From assembly GCA_016934825.1 (NCBI GenBank), contig JAFGSB010000018.1:62001-126000 (forward strand): a DNA stretch of 64,000 bases. Reading direction: 5' to 3'. This document shows positions 37,358 through 46,804 of this stretch, one piece after another. The DNA comes from Candidatus Zhuqueibacterota bacterium (GTDB lineage: Bacteria > Zhuqueibacterota > Zhuqueibacteria > Residuimicrobiales > Krinioviventaceae). Each line of letters opens with the position of its first letter. The stretch's first letter is position 1. Below the pieces are notes generated by a model. The model made no database searches, was not told the origin of the DNA, and saw only the letters and a program-made list of their open reading frames with translations. The translations under genes and the position numbers were made by a program.

Positions 37358-37812
37358 ACTCCCTTTCTCTTTTTCATATAATAAATACCTTCCGTCATCA
37401 ATATAAGGGAAATCCAGACAGGGGTTAATTGAAGCGGTGTGTCCGGCCAAAACAAGCCGATCTCAAAGGTTTTCCATGAAAAAGGGAAAAACCAAAAATA
37501 ACCGCCGACATGATGTTTTTGCAGCAGATCGAGGATCAAATGTAATAACACACCCATGAACAAATAATTTCTGACGTTTTCTTTAATTTCCTTATGGAAC
37601 AATTCCGTCAGGAACAAACAGAGGATAAAAAGAAATACGGGCGTATGCATGGCAACGGTGTAGACCGCCAGCTTTGGAAAAAGTATATAGACGGGTCTCG
37701 ATATTATATCCGGCAATATAGTGCCAAAGTAAAAGACGGCGCGGAAGCGTAAAAAGGCGGAAGACCTGGTTAAAAAATATGCGGCGGTATAATGTGTCAG
37801 CAGATCGGGCAT
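37354..37812 (-). CDS. YdjM-like membrane-bound metal-dependent hydrolase family protein
   Basis: A 152-residue polytopic membrane protein opening with MPDLLTHYTAAYFL, then ILPDIISRP, MHTPVF and HLILDLLQKHH. These His/Asp pairs in and beside the membrane segments are typical of the YdjM/LexA-regulated (DUF457-like) family, relatives of zinc-dependent phospholipase C. Activity is unproven. It starts on the stop of the upstream gene (TAATG) and is the last gene of the rpsU-yqeY-cvpA-mutS2 run. Confidence 0.75.
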   Translation of the reverse strand: MPDLLTHYTAAYFLTRSSAFLRFRAVFYFGTILPDIISRPVYILFPKLAVYTVAMHTPVFLFILCLFLTELFHKEIKENVRNYLFMGVLLHLILDLLQKHHVGGYFWFFPFSWKTFEIGLFWPDTPLQLTPVWISLILMTEGIYYMKKRKGV

Positions 37813-38279
37813 TAATGACGCTCCTCAAATACAAAACGTTTAAAATCAAAAGAGAATGATTTTAGCAACAAATAAATAACCAGTAATGCGGGAAAAATTG
37901 ACACGGCAATTTTAAATCTTCGTTTCTTTGCGATATGATAAGACTTTAATTCCAGCCAGCCATCTTTATGAAATACGACGGACAGGGTGATAAAATCACC
38001 CGGTTCCATATTTTCAGCCCGTCCTTTCACCTTAACGATATGACCAAACTGTTTTATCGTAAAACCGTCCTGATAAATTTTATCCACGGTAATTTCCGTG
38101 CCGATATCGATCTGACTGCCGTCATACCTTTCCGGCTGGTTTAAACACATTTCCAGTGTAATGGCGGGGTAAAAATTTTTGCCATAAAAAATCAACAAAA
38201 GCATGGCAATAAAATACGTCAGTAAAACAACAATCCGAAACTGTCTTCCGTTATTTATCAATCGTACCCGCAAAGACAT
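37812..38279 (-). CDS. small membrane protein with OB-fold-like loop
   Basis: A protein of about 155 residues with a transmembrane segment near the N-terminus and another near the C-terminus. Between them lies a beta-rich domain (ITVDKIYQDGFTIKQFGHIVKVKG) resembling a compact OB-fold. The function is not recognised. I start at the ATG at 38279; an in-frame TTG at 38288 is also possible. Either start overlaps the end of the inositol monophosphatase gene. The stop overlaps the YdjM-like start. Confidence 0.6.
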   Translation of the reverse strand: MSLRVRLINNGRQFRIVVLLTYFIAMLLLIFYGKNFYPAITLEMCLNQPERYDGSQIDIGTEITVDKIYQDGFTIKQFGHIVKVKGRAENMEPGDFITLSVVFHKDGWLELKSYHIAKKRRFKIAVSIFPALLVIYLLLKSFSFDFKRFVFEERH

Positions 38280-39039
38280 CCTTAACAACCCTGATTATGG
38301 CTTCATGTAAATGGCCGTTTGAAGCAACGACATTCCCGGTCCACACCGGACAATCTTCACCGGCAAAATCGGTCATCAGTCCTCCCGCTTCCCGAATTAT
38401 AAGATAACCTGCTGCGATGTCCCAGGGAGACAGGCCGATTTCCCAGAATCCCTCACACCGTCCGCACGCCAGGTAACTAAAATCCAGGGCCACCGAACCG
38501 ATTCTGCGGATGCCGCTCATTTTCAGGAACAACTGTCTGAAAGATTCCTGATACAGTTCCAGATAATTTTTTGCCCTGAACGGAAAGCCCGTCGTCAACA
38601 AACTCAATGCCGGATCTGCAATATCCGACACCCGAATGGTTTTATCATTCAATGTTGCGCCTTTGCCCTTTTCGGCAACGAACAACTCTTCCCGCATGGG
38701 ATCGTAAATCACCCCAAGTATAATTTCTTTATTATATTCCAGTGCAATCGATATGGAAAATGCCGGAAAACCATGAATATAATTTGTCGTCCCGTCGAGG
38801 GGATCGATTATCCACCGGTATCCCCCCGATTCATCTTTGTCCGATTCTTCCGCATAGAATTTGTGGTCCGGATATTGTTCCCTGATGATCCGGATAATTT
38901 CCTGTTCCGAACTTTTATCCACAAAAGTAACAAAATCAAACTGCCGTTTTAAATCAATTTGTGTGCTGGTAATCCTGCCGAAATTTTCTTTTAATATCTT
39001 ACTCGCCGCCAGAGCGGCCTTGATCGCAATATTCTTCAT
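38251..39039 (-). CDS. inositol monophosphatase family protein
   Basis: A 262-residue Mg-dependent sugar/inositol phosphatase (SuhB/IMPase fold). Metal-binding motifs are complete: EESDKDESG, WIIDPLDGTTNYIHG and SPWDIAAGYLIIREAGG in part. Substrates in the family include inositol 1-phosphate, fructose-1,6-bisphosphate and histidinol phosphate; which one applies here cannot be read. GGAGA before the ATG. It lies 26 bases after mutS2 and probably in the same operon. Confidence 0.93.
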   Translation of the reverse strand: MKNIAIKAALAASKILKENFGRITSTQIDLKRQFDFVTFVDKSSEQEIIRIIREQYPDHKFYAEESDKDESGGYRWIIDPLDGTTNYIHGFPAFSISIALEYNKEIILGVIYDPMREELFVAEKGKGATLNDKTIRVSDIADPALSLLTTGFPFRAKNYLELYQESFRQLFLKMSGIRRIGSVALDFSYLACGRCEGFWEIGLSPWDIAAGYLIIREAGGLMTDFAGEDCPVWTGNVVASNGHLHEAIIRVVKDVFAGTIDK

Positions 39040-39065
39040 CCGTTGCTGCTTTCTCCAACTTTCTG

Positions 39066-41447
39066 TTAACTTTTTAATTCAACCACCGTAACCCCGGAAT
39101 CCCCTTCGTTCCAGTAACCGAGCCGGAATTGTAAAACCTGGCGATGACTTTTTAAAAACTCGCTTATGTCTTTACGCAGTTTACCTGTTCCCTTGCCATG
39201 TATTATTCTGATCTCCTTTAATCCCGTCAACAACGCTTCATCAATAAACCTGTCAACGACTTCCCGGGCCTCTTCCGCGTTCAGTCCCCGCAGATCAACC
39301 TCATTGGTAATGATCTGTTTTTCTTCAACATTCAATTTAAACAAAGATTTCCTTTTTCGGGTGTCCTGAGATTTTTCCAGTTCCGACACCGGTACTTTCA
39401 TTTTCACTCCATTGAGTTGAATATAGACCCTGCCTTTTTTATCGACGCGCGATATAATCTTCCCTGTTGTATTGCTGTTTTTCCATTTCACAAATTCCCC
39501 GGGTTCCACGGAAATCAGAGGGATTTTTTCTTTTTGTTCATCGGTTTGCTTCTTTAAAATTTTGATCTTTGTTTTTTGCTCGTTTATAATTGTTTTCGCT
39601 TTTACAATGGCTTCGCGCCTGGCGTTTTGCTCTTTAATTTCCTTGATGGTCTTTTCAATAAGCGAATTGGTCTGACTGATAATTTCTTCCGCCTCTTTTA
39701 CGGCCTGTCCTTTAATTTTTTTCTCATCCCGTTTAAGGGCTTCACTGCGTTCGGTATATAACTTTTGTATACTTTTTAATCCGGTCTCTTTCAACTTTAA
39801 CTCGGAAGTTAATTTTTTATGTTCCCGAACTTTATCCTCCAAATCTAAAATCAATCCTTCCAGTTTATCCTTATGAGTTCCGATCAGTTCCCTGGATTTT
39901 TTAATTAAATCTGCCGGATAACCCATTCTCTGGGCGATATCAAAGGCATAACTGGAACCGGGAATCCCCACCCTAAAAATATATGTGGCCTGTAACGTTT
40001 CGGCGTCAAATTCAAGCGACGCGTTTTCGATTCCTTCGGTCCGAAATGCAAAAGCCTTTAACGCGCCAAGATGTGTCGTTACGACGGACAAACATTTGCG
40101 GCTGGTTAAATCCTCCAATAAAGACATGGCGATTGCCGTTCCTTCCTCCGGGTCTGTGCCTGTACCGATTTCATCCACCAGCACAAGGCTGTTGGAGTCT
40201 GCATGTTCGGCAATATCACCGAGCACATTGATGTGAGACGAAAAGGTGGACAGATCATTTTCAATCGACTGCTGGTCGCCTATACATGAAAAAATATGAG
40301 TAATATTGCCGATCTTTGAATGAGGTAATGCCGGAATATGCAAACCGCACCTGGCCATGAGTGTCAACAGGCCGACAGTTTTCAGGGCAACTGTTTTTCC
40401 GCCAGCATTGGGTCCGCTGATAATCAGCGTGTAAAACTTTTCCCCCAATTCCAGGTCCAGCGGAACGACCTGTTTCTCTCCCATCCGTAAAACCAAAAGA
40501 GGGTGCCGGCCCTGGGCAATGGATATTATTTTTTCATCTACCAGCTCGGGTTGATTGCCGTTTATCTGTTTCGAAAACACCGCTTTGGCAAAAACGAGGT
40601 CCAGTTCACCCAGGACATAAATATTACTTTCCAGGAAATTTATCTCTTCACGTAACAGGTTTGTAAGTAAAAAAAGAATTTTTTCGATTTCCCGGGTCTC
40701 CTGAGTTTGCAGCTCGCGGATATAGTTATTGTCCTCAAAAACATCCATGGGTTCAATAAAATAACTGGATCCGCTTGCGGACTGCCCGTGAACCAGACCT
40801 TTAACCTTGCGCTTGTATTCTTCTTTCACAACCAGCACGAACCGGACGTCCCGGATACTGATGACATTTTCCTGCAGAATTCCCTGTTCGCTGAATTGTT
40901 TTAATTTAACCGCTATTTTACTGCGAACGGCATTTTGCGTCCGTGTAATTTTCCTGCGTATACCGGCAAGCGCCGGTGACGCCCCGTCTTTTACCGTATT
41001 GTTTGTGATATCTATACAACGGTCAATTTCTTTTTCCGCCGCCGCCGACGGTTTTAATAGGGATGTGATTTCTTTCAAATTCGGGATACGATCCACTCTG
41101 GCGGAAAAAAACTTTTCCAGTTTTCTGACAATAATTAAATTCTGCAATATCTGTCCTAATTCATGTGGACTCAGCATACTGCCGACTAATCTGACTTTTT
41201 TTAAAAGGGATCTGATATCGGAAATGCCGTCTATGGGGGGGTACTGATCATAATCGAGTATATCCCGTAATTCGGTAACCTGATTATGCTTTTTTAAAAG
41301 TTGATCTAAATTATTTTCCGGCTTTATTGCAAAGGCCAATTCGTTACCAAGGTCCGAAGAAGCACATGAAGCAATTTTTTCACATATCTTGTTAAATTCT
41401 AAAGTTTCAAACCCGGTTTCCAAGAAACTATCTCCGTAATTCCTCAT
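39066..41447 (-). CDS. mutS2: MutS2 ATPase/endonuclease with Smr domain
   Basis: A 793-residue MutS2 protein, acting in recombination suppression or ribosome rescue rather than mismatch repair. Walker A GPNAGGKTVALKTVG (near 341-348) and VLVDEIGTGTDPEEG are present. A long coiled coil (about 510-630) follows, then a C-terminal Smr nuclease domain (about 715-793) with VDLRGLNAEEA and IIHGKGTGKLR. The start at 41447 overlaps cvpA by 20 bases. A TTG eight codons later has a GGAG box in front and is an alternative. Confidence 0.95.
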   Translation of the reverse strand: MRNYGDSFLETGFETLEFNKICEKIASCASSDLGNELAFAIKPENNLDQLLKKHNQVTELRDILDYDQYPPIDGISDIRSLLKKVRLVGSMLSPHELGQILQNLIIVRKLEKFFSARVDRIPNLKEITSLLKPSAAAEKEIDRCIDITNNTVKDGASPALAGIRRKITRTQNAVRSKIAVKLKQFSEQGILQENVISIRDVRFVLVVKEEYKRKVKGLVHGQSASGSSYFIEPMDVFEDNNYIRELQTQETREIEKILFLLTNLLREEINFLESNIYVLGELDLVFAKAVFSKQINGNQPELVDEKIISIAQGRHPLLVLRMGEKQVVPLDLELGEKFYTLIISGPNAGGKTVALKTVGLLTLMARCGLHIPALPHSKIGNITHIFSCIGDQQSIENDLSTFSSHINVLGDIAEHADSNSLVLVDEIGTGTDPEEGTAIAMSLLEDLTSRKCLSVVTTHLGALKAFAFRTEGIENASLEFDAETLQATYIFRVGIPGSSYAFDIAQRMGYPADLIKKSRELIGTHKDKLEGLILDLEDKVREHKKLTSELKLKETGLKSIQKLYTERSEALKRDEKKIKGQAVKEAEEIISQTNSLIEKTIKEIKEQNARREAIVKAKTIINEQKTKIKILKKQTDEQKEKIPLISVEPGEFVKWKNSNTTGKIISRVDKKGRVYIQLNGVKMKVPVSELEKSQDTRKRKSLFKLNVEEKQIITNEVDLRGLNAEEAREVVDRFIDEALLTGLKEIRIIHGKGTGKLRKDISEFLKSHRQVLQFRLGYWNEGDSGVTVVELKS

Positions 41448-42126
41448 TCAGCTCTTTGACCTTTTTTTCCATTTTTCGCACGTCTTCCTTTTTTGGAACT
41501 TCCATTGGAAGTTTGTCCCCCGCTTCATCCATTCCTTTATCTATTTTTTCCCGAACTTTTTTTAAATCATCGGGATCGACTCCATTTTTTTCATCCATGT
41601 CTTCATCAATTTTTTCCAAAAGTCCTGAAAGCGGTTTTTGGGCCTGTGGAATAAAATTGGCAACCGTGTTTACCATAAAAACCGATACTTTTTTCATATG
41701 TGGGAACAACACGGAATTTTTGGGACTGTCTTTTATATTCCTCCCGAACGGGATAAGTAAAAAAATTAAAACCAGAATACCGACGATAAAAACACCCTGT
41801 AGAAATCCCAAAAATGCTCCGGCAACTTTGTTTGTATTATTTTCCGTTATTTGTGGGGCACTGCTTTTTAATATTTTGATAAAAAATAAAAAGGCAAATC
41901 GAATTCCAAATAATATAATCAGGGCGGCAAGTACGGAACTGATCATCTGTAAATTCGGTGCCTTTTCGGAAATTATAGCAGCCAGTGAACCGCCAAATTT
42001 AATCGCGCAAACAACGGCAATAATCCAGCCGGTTAAACCTAAAATTTCATCAATCAAACCGCGCCGGGCCCCTAAATATACAAATACAGTTAAAAAGACC
42101 AGAATGACTATATCAACGGTGTTCAT
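41428..42126 (-). CDS. CvpA family membrane protein
   Basis: A 232-residue inner-membrane protein with four hydrophobic segments. It begins MNTVDIVILVFLTVFVYLGA followed by RRGLIDEI, the CvpA signature, and ends in an 80-residue charged, helical tail (EKIDEDMDEK...). CvpA proteins were first linked to colicin V production; in most bacteria their role is envelope homeostasis. The cvpA-mutS2 neighbourhood is conserved across many phyla. The tail is longer than usual. The stop lies inside the mutS2 start region. Confidence 0.9.
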   Translation of the reverse strand: MNTVDIVILVFLTVFVYLGARRGLIDEILGLTGWIIAVVCAIKFGGSLAAIISEKAPNLQMISSVLAALIILFGIRFAFLFFIKILKSSAPQITENNTNKVAGAFLGFLQGVFIVGILVLIFLLIPFGRNIKDSPKNSVLFPHMKKVSVFMVNTVANFIPQAQKPLSGLLEKIDEDMDEKNGVDPDDLKKVREKIDKGMDEAGDKLPMEVPKKEDVRKMEKKVKELNEELRR

Positions 42127-42239
42127 ATTAATTGCCCATTATTTTAATGGTTGCACTTTAAATGAAAAAAGTGAATAAAGAACAGGTCAATCCGAACCCA
42201 ACTCTATCCACTTGTAAAATTAATTGGTAAAACAAGTTA

Positions 42240-42686
42240 TTACAAGCTTAATTTATTTTTTACCATTTGACTGACAACTTTTCCGTCCGCTCTGCCTTTA
42301 ACTTTTGCCATAACCAGCGGCATAACTTTACCCAGATCTTTTATTGTTTGCGCTCCGGCCTCTTTAATGGCGATTTCAACAATTTTCTCGATCTCTTCGG
42401 AACCAAGTTGTTCGGGTAAATACTCTTGAATGACCCCTAATTCATTGCTCTCTTTTTCTACCAGATCGTTACGGCCGGCGTTCTGAAATGCAAGAATGGA
42501 TTCTCGCCTTTTTTTGGCCGCATTTGCCAAAACAGCGATCTCTTCTTCTTCATCAAGTTCCTTTTGCTGATTTATTGCGGCATCTTTTATTTGACCGCGC
42601 AATAAACGTATGGTATTCAGGCGCTCTTTATCACCTGTTTTCATGGCGGACTTCATATCTTCGGTTAAACGAGATAATAAACTCAT
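42240..42686 (-). CDS. yqeY: GatB/YqeY domain-containing protein
   Basis: A 148-residue protein containing the YqeY/GatB C-terminal fold. It begins MSLLSRLTEDMKSAMKTGDK and contains IRLLRGQIKDAAINQ, EYLPEQLGSEEIEKI and LGKVMPLVMAKVKGRADG. The domain is known for tRNA binding in GatB; free YqeY has no fixed role. GGAG precedes the ATG. It follows rpsU by 46 bases, an arrangement common in many bacteria. Confidence 0.93.
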   Translation of the reverse strand: MSLLSRLTEDMKSAMKTGDKERLNTIRLLRGQIKDAAINQQKELDEEEEIAVLANAAKKRRESILAFQNAGRNDLVEKESNELGVIQEYLPEQLGSEEIEKIVEIAIKEAGAQTIKDLGKVMPLVMAKVKGRADGKVVSQMVKNKLSL

Positions 42687-42732
42687 TTTGGCTCCAAATA
42701 TATTTCCTGCGAAAAAAAAACAAACTGGAAAT

Positions 42733-42927
42733 TTATCTTTCCATTATCTGAATTTTACGTAACTTTCTTCTTGCAACGTTCGCTTTACGTCTTTTTAATT
42801 CACTGGGTTTTTCATATTGCTGATGTTTTTTAATATCAGACATTAAACCGGCTTTTTCACAGGATTTTGTAAATCTTTTTAGCGCTCTTTCGAAAGGTTC
42901 ACCTTCACGAACCCTGATTCCAGGCAT
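42733..42927 (-). CDS. rpsU: 30S ribosomal protein S21
   Basis: A 64-residue basic protein: MPGIRVREGEPFERALKRF, CEKAGLMSDIKKH and the arginine/lysine-rich end match bS21. AAGGAGGTTAGG before the ATG is a very strong ribosome site. In Bacteroidota, S21 is associated with unusual anti-SD control; here the site is perfect. It heads the yqeY-cvpA-mutS2 run. Confidence 0.96.
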   Translation of the reverse strand: MPGIRVREGEPFERALKRFTKSCEKAGLMSDIKKHQQYEKPSELKRRKANVARRKLRKIQIMER

Positions 42928-43136
42928 CTACTACCTAACCTCCTTCCATATTGTTTTTGAACGTTAAATATAATCTAAAATTTATATAATAAAACACAAA
43001 AAATCAAGTTGTTTTTACTTGATTAAGCTTCAATATTTCTTATATATGAATTCAGGTGTGAATAAAATCAACATTCCGTTTTGTATAATTAACAGGAATA
43101 TTTAATTTAAAACAAAAAGTTTGTAATTTTTTTCAA

Positions 43137-43478
43137 TCAACCCGGAGGCCAGTGCATGGCCCGTCCGCCAAGTAAATGACAGTGAATATGAAAAACGGTT
43201 TGCCCGGCATCTTTGTTACAGTTCAAAACCAGCCTGTACCCCCCTTCCGCGTGTCCGTTCTCCCCGGCAATATTCTTAGCCGTCAAAATAACTTTGCCGA
43301 TCAATTCGGCATCCGCAGGCTGCAAATCATTAAGGGTCGAGATGTGTTTTTTCGGAATGACGAGTATATGCGTTGGCGCCTGCGGGTTAAGGTCCTTAAA
43401 AGCAACAACATCCTCATCCTCATAAACAACAGTTGCGGGAATTTTCTTTTGCGCGATATTACAAAAAAGACAGCTCAT
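43137..43478 (-). CDS. HIT (histidine triad) family nucleotide hydrolase
   Basis: A 113-residue HinT-like protein. MSCLFCNIAQKKIPATVVYED opens the standard HIT layout, shown here only as the IAQKKIPA...YEDEDVVAF pattern. The catalytic triad is HIHCHLLGGRAMHWPPG. It hydrolyses nucleoside phosphoramidates or adenylates. AAAGGAG stands before the ATG. It lies 36 bases downstream of rsmE and is probably in the same operon. Confidence 0.95.
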   Translation of the reverse strand: MSCLFCNIAQKKIPATVVYEDEDVVAFKDLNPQAPTHILVIPKKHISTLNDLQPADAELIGKVILTAKNIAGENGHAEGGYRLVLNCNKDAGQTVFHIHCHLLGGRAMHWPPG

Positions 43479-43514
43479 TGATATACTCCTTTCCTCGATT
43501 GTAAGTACGGGTTA

Positions 43515-44246
43515 TTATAATTCTCCGGCAGCATCCAGAATTTTAATTGCACCCACCAGCCCGGCCGTATCACTGCGAAGCCGGCGGGGACCAAGAGTCA
43601 TCGGTTTTGCTCCGTTATTCAACGCCAGTTTAAATTCCTGCTCCGTAAATCCCCCCTCCGGGCCGATAAGAAGGGCAATACGTTTGGCTTGGCTAATTTT
43701 TACAGTATAATCCGCCTGATCGTTTGTATAACTTTCATGGGCAATCATCAATAGGTCTTGCCGATATCTTGACAGCGCCTCTTTAAATTCAATCGGGGCA
43801 TAAACATCCGGGCAGCGGGAACGTCCGCATTGTTTCATCGCCGTCAATGCTTTTTTCTTCCACCTGTCAATCCGGTTGCCGGGTTCGATGATTGATCGCT
43901 CGGTTATGACCGGCTGGAAAGCCGACAAACCGATTTCGGTCCCTTTTTCTATAACATAATCAAATCCGGCGCCTTTGGGAACCGCCTGAACGAGCGTTAA
44001 AAACAAATTCGGTTCACCGGCATTCAGCTTTTTACTTAAAATCTCTACCTTTAAAAGTCCGGACTCAATTGATTGAATGACCCCCTCGAACAAATGCCCG
44101 CAGCCGTCAACAGCCGATATGGCATCGCCTTTATTTTTTCTCAATACTTTAACGGCGTGGCTGAATTCCCCGCCACTCAGAACAAAATAATTTCCGTGCA
44201 CATGGTCCGGCTCAACATAAAACTGCTGAAAATGGGCCCTTGTCAA
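43515..44246 (-). CDS. rsmE: 16S rRNA m3U1498 methyltransferase RsmE
   Basis: A SPOUT-fold enzyme of 243 residues that N3-methylates U1498 of 16S rRNA. The N-terminal PUA-like part is followed by PKGAGFDYVIEKGTEIG and ALLIGPEGGFTEQE, with LGPRRLRSDTAGL as the C-terminal knot; the usual LGxRILRtETA motif is slightly altered. The start codon is TTG at 44246 and overlaps the stop of the Omp85-like gene as TTGA. No in-frame ATG further in would keep the N-terminal domain. Confidence 0.93.
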   Translation of the reverse strand: MTRAHFQQFYVEPDHVHGNYFVLSGGEFSHAVKVLRKNKGDAISAVDGCGHLFEGVIQSIESGLLKVEILSKKLNAGEPNLFLTLVQAVPKGAGFDYVIEKGTEIGLSAFQPVITERSIIEPGNRIDRWKKKALTAMKQCGRSRCPDVYAPIEFKEALSRYRQDLLMIAHESYTNDQADYTVKISQAKRIALLIGPEGGFTEQEFKLALNNGAKPMTLGPRRLRSDTAGLVGAIKILDAAGEL

Positions 44247-45565
44247 AACGCAACTCCCACATCAAAAATCACCTGCGGATTATAATTCGTATCGAAAGCA
44301 TATTCCAGTCGCAATAAATCGAAATAAGGCACATGGAAATGCAATCCGAACCCGAAACCGCTCAATAATTTTTGGTCGTTTAACTTTTCATCATGAAACC
44401 AAACCGTACCGGTATCAAAAAAAATACCGCCGCTTAAACCCAATGGCAAATTGTTGCTGTATTCTCCCAGCATGTCAGCGTTTGATTCCAAATTAAAATA
44501 ACGGATTTTAATTATCGGGAACCGTAACTCGACATTGCCGATTAACCGGTTTTCTCCCTCAAGCCGGGTGTTGAATTCACCGCGGATACGATCAAGATAA
44601 CCAATATATATGTGGTTGTACGCTGGAATTGCGCTTGTTGTCAAATCCATGGCAGCGCGGATAGCCAGTGAAATATTTTGATATATTGGTTGATAACGCC
44701 TCAGATCGACGCCGTAACGGTAATAATCAAGCTGCGATTTGTACTTTGTCTTATTGATATATAAATCAACCAGCAAACCTTTTTTGGGGTACTCGTACAA
44801 ATCCCGTTTATCATAGCGGAAGGACAGGCCAACGGATGGGAGATGATCGGTAACATTGCCGGAATATGTAATACCTTTGTATTTTTCCGGGACATGAATA
44901 TTTCTGTAAGCGACTGCTGCGGTCAGATATAAATGATATCCCCACCTTTTCCCGAAACTTAAATAAAATCCTTTATGGTTTTCATCAAACCGGTCATAAT
45001 ACAGGCTTTTATTTCGTACCTTGTATGAATATACTTTAAAATTATAACTCAACTGTTTTTTCCCCCCAAGCCAGGGATTGGAATAATAAAAATCCATACC
45101 TGGATTATAGCCGAACCAAAAAGATGAGATAATATTATGATTGAGACCCCGGAAATTTTGATGGATTATTCCCGCCCCATAAGAAAGTTTTTTCCAGTCC
45201 TTTTCATTGCGGTAGAGTATGGGATAAGGGAAAATATACCAGCGTTCCGCAACAGTAATATTCAATATAACGCCGTTCTCTTTAAAATCGGGAGCTATTT
45301 CAACACGGGTAAACAAATGCAAGTTCTGTATTCTTTTCCGGTCTTCTTCCATTAAAGCGAGATCAAAAAAATCACCTGTTTTGGTTTTCATTTCTCTTAA
45401 AATGACAATATCTTTGGTTTTTGTATTGCCCATAATGACTATATTCATTACAATCAGCGAGGAATCTTCTTCCGCATCAAAATAATCCTGACTGAATACA
45501 ATATCACGGAAACCAACTAAAAGCAGAGTCATGAGACACAACATAATTTTTTGCAAAGAATTCAT
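44243..45565 (-). CDS. Omp85/BamA-like outer-membrane protein with one POTRA domain
   Basis: About 440 residues. A signal peptide is followed by one POTRA-like domain (VMNIVIMGNTKTKDIVILRE, in part) at about 30-105. A 16-strand barrel region matching the bacterial surface antigen/Omp85 family follows, ending YNPQVIFDVGVAF. It starts at the ATG at 45565, 7 bases after the stop of the preceding barrel gene; the frame continues upstream but inside that gene. Omp85 proteins insert or secrete proteins at the outer membrane. This short form is closer to TamA/patatin-barrel-type members than to BamA, which has five POTRAs. Confidence 0.85.
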   Translation of the reverse strand: MNSLQKIMLCLMTLLLVGFRDIVFSQDYFDAEEDSSLIVMNIVIMGNTKTKDIVILREMKTKTGDFFDLALMEEDRKRIQNLHLFTRVEIAPDFKENGVILNITVAERWYIFPYPILYRNEKDWKKLSYGAGIIHQNFRGLNHNIISSFWFGYNPGMDFYYSNPWLGGKKQLSYNFKVYSYKVRNKSLYYDRFDENHKGFYLSFGKRWGYHLYLTAAVAYRNIHVPEKYKGITYSGNVTDHLPSVGLSFRYDKRDLYEYPKKGLLVDLYINKTKYKSQLDYYRYGVDLRRYQPIYQNISLAIRAAMDLTTSAIPAYNHIYIGYLDRIRGEFNTRLEGENRLIGNVELRFPIIKIRYFNLESNADMLGEYSNNLPLGLSGGIFFDTGTVWFHDEKLNDQKLLSGFGFGLHFHVPYFDLLRLEYAFDTNYNPQVIFDVGVAF

Positions 45566-45572
45566 ATACTCA

Positions 45573-46757
45573 CTATAATTTGTTGAACAATCTAAACGTA
45601 ATGCGCCAGTTATGATAACCCTTAAAAATCTGCCGGGCGAAATCAAGCCGAAAAATACCATCCGCCAATAACAGGGATAATCCGGCGTCGTAATTCATGT
45701 CCGCTTTTGTGATACCATCATGCAACGATTTTTTATTCTGTAGATTCCATGCGTCGCCGCACTCAAAAAACAAAGCCAGGGAAGTGGCATCAATGGTCGG
45801 AACCTTTTTTAACGGCAATAATTTGATAATATTACCGCCAAAATGATACATAACACGGGCGAACAAAAAATTCTGGCCCTGGCGGTAATAATCCGGGTAA
45901 GCCCGTAAACTGCCGATACCGCCAATTGATATCAAATGCTGCGGGGCCGTGCTGCCGGATCGCAAGCCCAGCATTCCGGTTATAATGAATTTATTTTCAT
46001 GAATAACCGGTAAAAAGAAACAGGTTTTTAAAAATAGCCCGTTTGTGCTAAAATCTGCAAAAGTCTTTTCCAGGATTCCTTCCAGATAAATTCCTTCAGT
46101 CGGGAAAAAAAGATTATTACGGCTGTCGAGCAAAAATATTAATTTTACGCTGTTTTCATAACCTTCAGGTATTTCCGGGTTGACCCGGAAGTTTTTATGA
46201 CCGCCAAACAGTGTTCCAGCAAAATTCGTATTAACCGGCATACTGATGTAATCATAACCGGAGAACTCGATACGGACAATGTTATGCTTTATAATACTCT
46301 GATCGGCCATGATCCGCCACCCTCTACGGGTAAAATGATTGTAAAAATCTTCCCGTAACAGTAATCCTGCATACGAGTTTTCCACTTTTCCTATCTTCCA
46401 GTCATCGTTCGTAACGGTCTGGCGAAAATAATTCACATTCAACAGCAAGCGCCTGGAAGCGCTGAATAACCAGCGCTGCAGACCAATGTCATACTGCACG
46501 TTCCGGTATTTCGTGCCAACAGCACCCTGCAAACAGGTAATGAACGGCCAGAAACTGGCTTTATTTAAAAAAATCCCTCCGTGTAAAACGATTCCTTCAA
46601 CCCGGTTATAATAGGAACTGCTGTAAAAATCGATTACCTGGTATTCCATTATCGGGTCATCATCAACTTCCTTATATCCAAATTGAGCAAAAACAACTTC
46701 CGTGAAACATATTATTAAAATAAAAGGAATAAACCATTTTTGTCGATAACTTTTCAT
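45573..46757 (-). CDS. Omp85-like outer-membrane barrel without POTRA
   Basis: A 394-residue exported protein (signal peptide to about VFAQ). The C-terminal half contains SIGGIGSLRAYPDYYRQGQN, the conserved Omp85/surface-antigen loop, and ends in strand-like RITFRLFNKL. There is no visible POTRA; the N-terminal part (about 35-150) reads as extra barrel strands (VEGIVLHGGIFL). It stands directly before a second, POTRA-carrying Omp85-like gene (7 bases apart). The pair may form one outer-membrane unit. Specific function unknown. Confidence 0.78.
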   Translation of the reverse strand: MKSYRQKWFIPFILIICFTEVVFAQFGYKEVDDDPIMEYQVIDFYSSSYYNRVEGIVLHGGIFLNKASFWPFITCLQGAVGTKYRNVQYDIGLQRWLFSASRRLLLNVNYFRQTVTNDDWKIGKVENSYAGLLLREDFYNHFTRRGWRIMADQSIIKHNIVRIEFSGYDYISMPVNTNFAGTLFGGHKNFRVNPEIPEGYENSVKLIFLLDSRNNLFFPTEGIYLEGILEKTFADFSTNGLFLKTCFFLPVIHENKFIITGMLGLRSGSTAPQHLISIGGIGSLRAYPDYYRQGQNFLFARVMYHFGGNIIKLLPLKKVPTIDATSLALFFECGDAWNLQNKKSLHDGITKADMNYDAGLSLLLADGIFRLDFARQIFKGYHNWRITFRLFNKL

Positions 46758-46804
46758 TTATATATTCGGTGATTTATAAAGCCCTTGATTTACAATTGCC
46801 GGCG

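Noticed and set aside
41456-42178. 240-codon plus-strand frame opposite cvpA
   Set aside because: Antisense shadow of cvpA, with serine/phenylalanine-rich low-complexity composition and no ribosome site; cvpA on the minus strand has clear family motifs.
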